Positions 5,572-6,585 of a DNA stretch of 6,585 nucleotides are shown here, one piece after another. The DNA is from Holosporaceae bacterium (lineage in GTDB: Bacteria; Pseudomonadota; Alphaproteobacteria; UBA3830). Location of the stretch: contig JAITAC010000017.1 of assembly GCA_031284345.1 (NCBI GenBank), positions 1-6,585 of the forward strand, written 5' to 3'. The number at the start of each line of letters is the position of its first letter. Positions within the stretch are counted from its first letter, which is position 1. Position numbers and translations under genes: made by a program. The notes below the pieces were generated by a model. The model was not told the DNA's origin and did no database searches. It saw nothing but the letters and a program-made list of their open reading frames with translations.

Positions 5572-5889
5572 CTAATATTGATCCGACTGTATGATTTTTA
5601 TATCGGAGAAATATACTTTCCCCAAAAATTCATGCACCAGACTCAAAATATTAGGGGCTGCATACTGAATTTCCAGCGTGTATCCTTTTTTTACCTTCAG
5701 AAATAGGGTCTTCTTATTACCGGATGTTAGGACTTTATGTGGAGCCGATATGGAGGAATAATAGCTTCCCACAACACTGCGCCAATCGTAGAAAATGCTA
5801 ATGTATTCCGGCTTACACGGCAGTTTCTCCCATATGGATTTCACAATTGATGCAAGCGATGGCGCTACTTTATGTTTTTTAATATCCAT
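5572..5889 (-). CDS. DUF721 (DciA-like) protein
   Basis: A 105-residue cytoplasmic protein of the DUF721 family. Family members called DciA load or assist the replicative helicase DnaB in bacteria that lack DnaC; in alphaproteobacteria the exact role is less studied, so replication is inferred from the family. The sequence shows the expected order: a short basic N-terminus, an amphipathic helix (LASIVKSIWEKL, 12-23), the signature WRSVVG at 36-41, the SAPHKV segment at 48-53, a strand TLFLKVKKGYTLEIQ where members often carry L-V-V-x-S, and a helix NILSLVHEFLG at 80-90 ahead of the final strand DIKII. Length is at the short end for the family, and the whole domain is present. The ATG at 5889 follows only a weak AAAG, but the frame extends no further in a convincing way. 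It is the first gene of the minus-strand cluster, about 30 bases downstream of an extended -10 promoter. Confidence 0.8.
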   Translation of the reverse strand: MDIKKHKVAPSLASIVKSIWEKLPCKPEYISIFYDWRSVVGSYYSSISAPHKVLTSGNKKTLFLKVKKGYTLEIQYAAPNILSLVHEFLGKVYFSDIKIIQSDQY

Positions 5890-5925
5890 AACATACTTTA
5901 TTTTTACTTTATACTACTACATGCT

Positions 5926-5934
5926 ATTATAGCA
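5926..5934 (-). promoter_or_regulatory. Extended -10 promoter for the DUF721 gene cluster
   Basis: On the minus strand the sequence reads TGCTATAAT: a perfect -10 hexamer (5926-5931) preceded by the TG of an extended -10 (5932-5934). The -35 position at a 17-bp spacer (5949-5954, TATGGT) is poor, as is common with extended -10 promoters. Transcription would start near 5919, about 30 bases before the ATG. The -35 region falls inside repeat module M2 (5943-5981), so repeat DNA contributes to this upstream region. Confidence 0.55.
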
Positions 5935-5942
5935 ACAAATTT

Positions 5943-5981
5943 CTTATCACCATACGGATTCTGGAATCCATTGATGCAGAG
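5943..5981 (+). repeat. 39-bp repeat module M2, right copy
   Basis: It matches 166-204 at 27 of 39 positions without gaps (14 of the first 15). It precedes copy B of the ~130-bp repeat by 43 bp, whereas on the left the minisatellite lies between the two modules. No minisatellite is present here. Confidence 0.5.
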
Positions 5982-6024
5982 GTTCGTTTTCCAGTTTAAG
6001 TTTATGTCGCGTGTTTTTAAACCC

Positions 6025-6153
6025 CGTGGCGCGCGGCACAGATTCCTAGACATATCATAGTAGCAAAAACATCTTAAAAATTCGTTAATTTATAAAAAAA
6101 TTCGCCGTTAACGGAAATTTTACATTTTTCCGACATTATGGTAATTGGTGGAA
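6025..6153 (+). repeat. ~130-bp dispersed repeat M3, copy B
   Basis: It is one base shorter than the other copies, in the A-rich run after ttaatttata. The first 70 bases (6025-6094) are identical to copy C (6456-6525). It holds TTAA-N7-TTAA at 6074-6088 and CCGTTAACGG at 6105-6114. The extended -10-like sequence of the other copies is altered here (CATTAT at 6134-6139, with CG in place of TG). Orientation is the same as the other copies. Confidence 0.95.
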
Positions 6154-6161
6154 AATGTGTC

Positions 6162-6294
6162 GGCGCACAGCTCAGAACTCACAACTCCACGAGAAGAAAA
6201 AGAAGGAGATGGGAGGAAACTGTAAATATAACCCACATCCTGTGGCGCACAACTTGGTGGGTGAAGAGGAAAAAGAAGAAAACTGTAGATATAA
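6162..6294 (+). repeat. Duplicated ggcgcaca-purine-ctgtatata block
   Basis: Two related segments follow each other. Each starts with ggcgcaca (6162 and 6244), continues into a purine-rich tract (6191-6219, and 6263-6282), and ends with aaactgta, a or g, atataa (6217-6231 and 6280-6294). The left block has one such segment after copy A (ggcgcacaact at 523-533, purine tract 538-555), so it is a fourth shared module. A 78-codon plus-strand frame (6138-6374) spans it, giving two Arg/Lys-rich runs; it has no ribosome binding site and I do not call it a gene. Confidence 0.55.
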
Positions 6295-6311
6295 TATCAG
6301 ATCACATCTCT

Positions 6312-6396
6312 GATTTGCCATTGCCGACTGGGCAACGACTGGCACAGTATGCACTCCGCAAGTTGTTTGGATAATCCAAAATGGGACCTGGTATAA
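6312..6396 (+). repeat. 85-bp repeat module M1, right copy
   Basis: It aligns without gaps to 38-122, 62 of 85 matching. The final 20 bases (6377-6396, caaaatgggacctggtataa) differ from the left copies at one base. It lies between copies B and C of the ~130-bp repeat, followed by a GC-rich spacer (6397-6455) without a recognisable feature. Confidence 0.7.
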
Positions 6397-6455
6397 CTCC
6401 CCCCGTCCGTATGATGGCGGCGCGGAACAGAATTTACTATTCATGGCCCCATCCA

Positions 6456-6585
6456 CGTGGCGCGCGGCACAGATTCCTAGACATATCATAGTAGCAAAAA
6501 CATCTTAAAAATTCGTTAATTTATAGAATTTTTTCGCCGTTAACGGAAATTTTACATTTTTCTGATATTATGGTAATTGGTGGAA
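6456..6585 (+). repeat. ~130-bp dispersed repeat M3, copy C (reaches the window end)
   Basis: The copy ends exactly at the last base, ggtggaa, so its right boundary cannot be judged from this copy. It begins 431 bp after the start of copy B and is identical to it over the first 70 bases. TTAA-N7-TTAA lies at 6505-6519, CCGTTAACGG at 6537-6546, and TG (6563-6564) with TATTAT (6566-6571) restores the extended -10-like sequence seen in copy A. Confidence 0.95.

Noticed and set aside
5872..6060. 62-codon plus-strand frame over the DUF721 promoter region
   Set aside because: It overlaps the DUF721 start, promoter and repeat copy B, with no ribosome binding site or recognisable domain.
6138..6374. 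78-codon plus-strand frame beginning MVIGGKCVGAQL
   Set aside because: It runs from repeat copy B through purine-rich blocks into module M1; the M1 comparison shows no codon-phase constraint, and there is no ribosome binding site.
6172..6489. 105-codon minus-strand frame across the right repeat block
   Set aside because: It reads through unrelated repeat modules and a pyrimidine run giving Ser/Phe strings; it is not retained in the left block.

Overview
The window looks like part of an AT-rich alphaproteobacterial chromosome, plausibly from a host-associated or intracellular lineage. This is inferred from four things: a DUF721 (DciA-like) gene next to a DsbA-family gene, which is a familiar alphaproteobacterial pairing; low GC; abundant non-coding repeats; and TTAA-N7-TTAA motifs of the CtrA type. 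No rRNA, tRNA, CRISPR array, transposase or phage gene was recognised.

Layout. Positions 1-567 are a left repeat block: a 102-bp-period duplication (1-125), a short module (166-204), a 13 x 13-bp minisatellite (207-375) and the first copy of a ~130-bp dispersed repeat (385-514). Positions 568-731 are non-coding and hold an imperfect palindrome. Four genes then lie on the minus strand. In transcription order they are a DUF721/DciA-like protein (5889-5572), a DsbA-family lipoprotein thiol oxidoreductase (5482-4706), a very large polytopic DUF2339 membrane protein (4700-1503) and a small secreted four-cysteine protein (1322-732). Positions 5890-6585 are a right repeat block that reuses the modules of the left block and carries two more copies of the ~130-bp repeat, spaced 431 bp apart.

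How the genes work together. An extended -10 promoter (5926-5934) upstream of the DUF721 gene could drive the first three genes; the DsbA and DUF2339 genes are only 5 bp apart. The last gene follows a 180-bp gap and has a good ribosome binding site, so it may be transcribed separately. The DsbA-like lipoprotein is placed to oxidise exported proteins, and the last gene encodes an exported protein with four mature cysteines, so a substrate relation is possible but unproven. DUF2339 has no settled function.

The most unusual content is the repeat system rather than the genes. A modular set of non-coding elements flanks the gene block on both sides in the same orientation. Its best conserved module carries an invariant TTAA-N7-TTAA motif, an invariant 10-bp CCGTTAACGG palindrome and, in two of three copies, an extended -10-like sequence.
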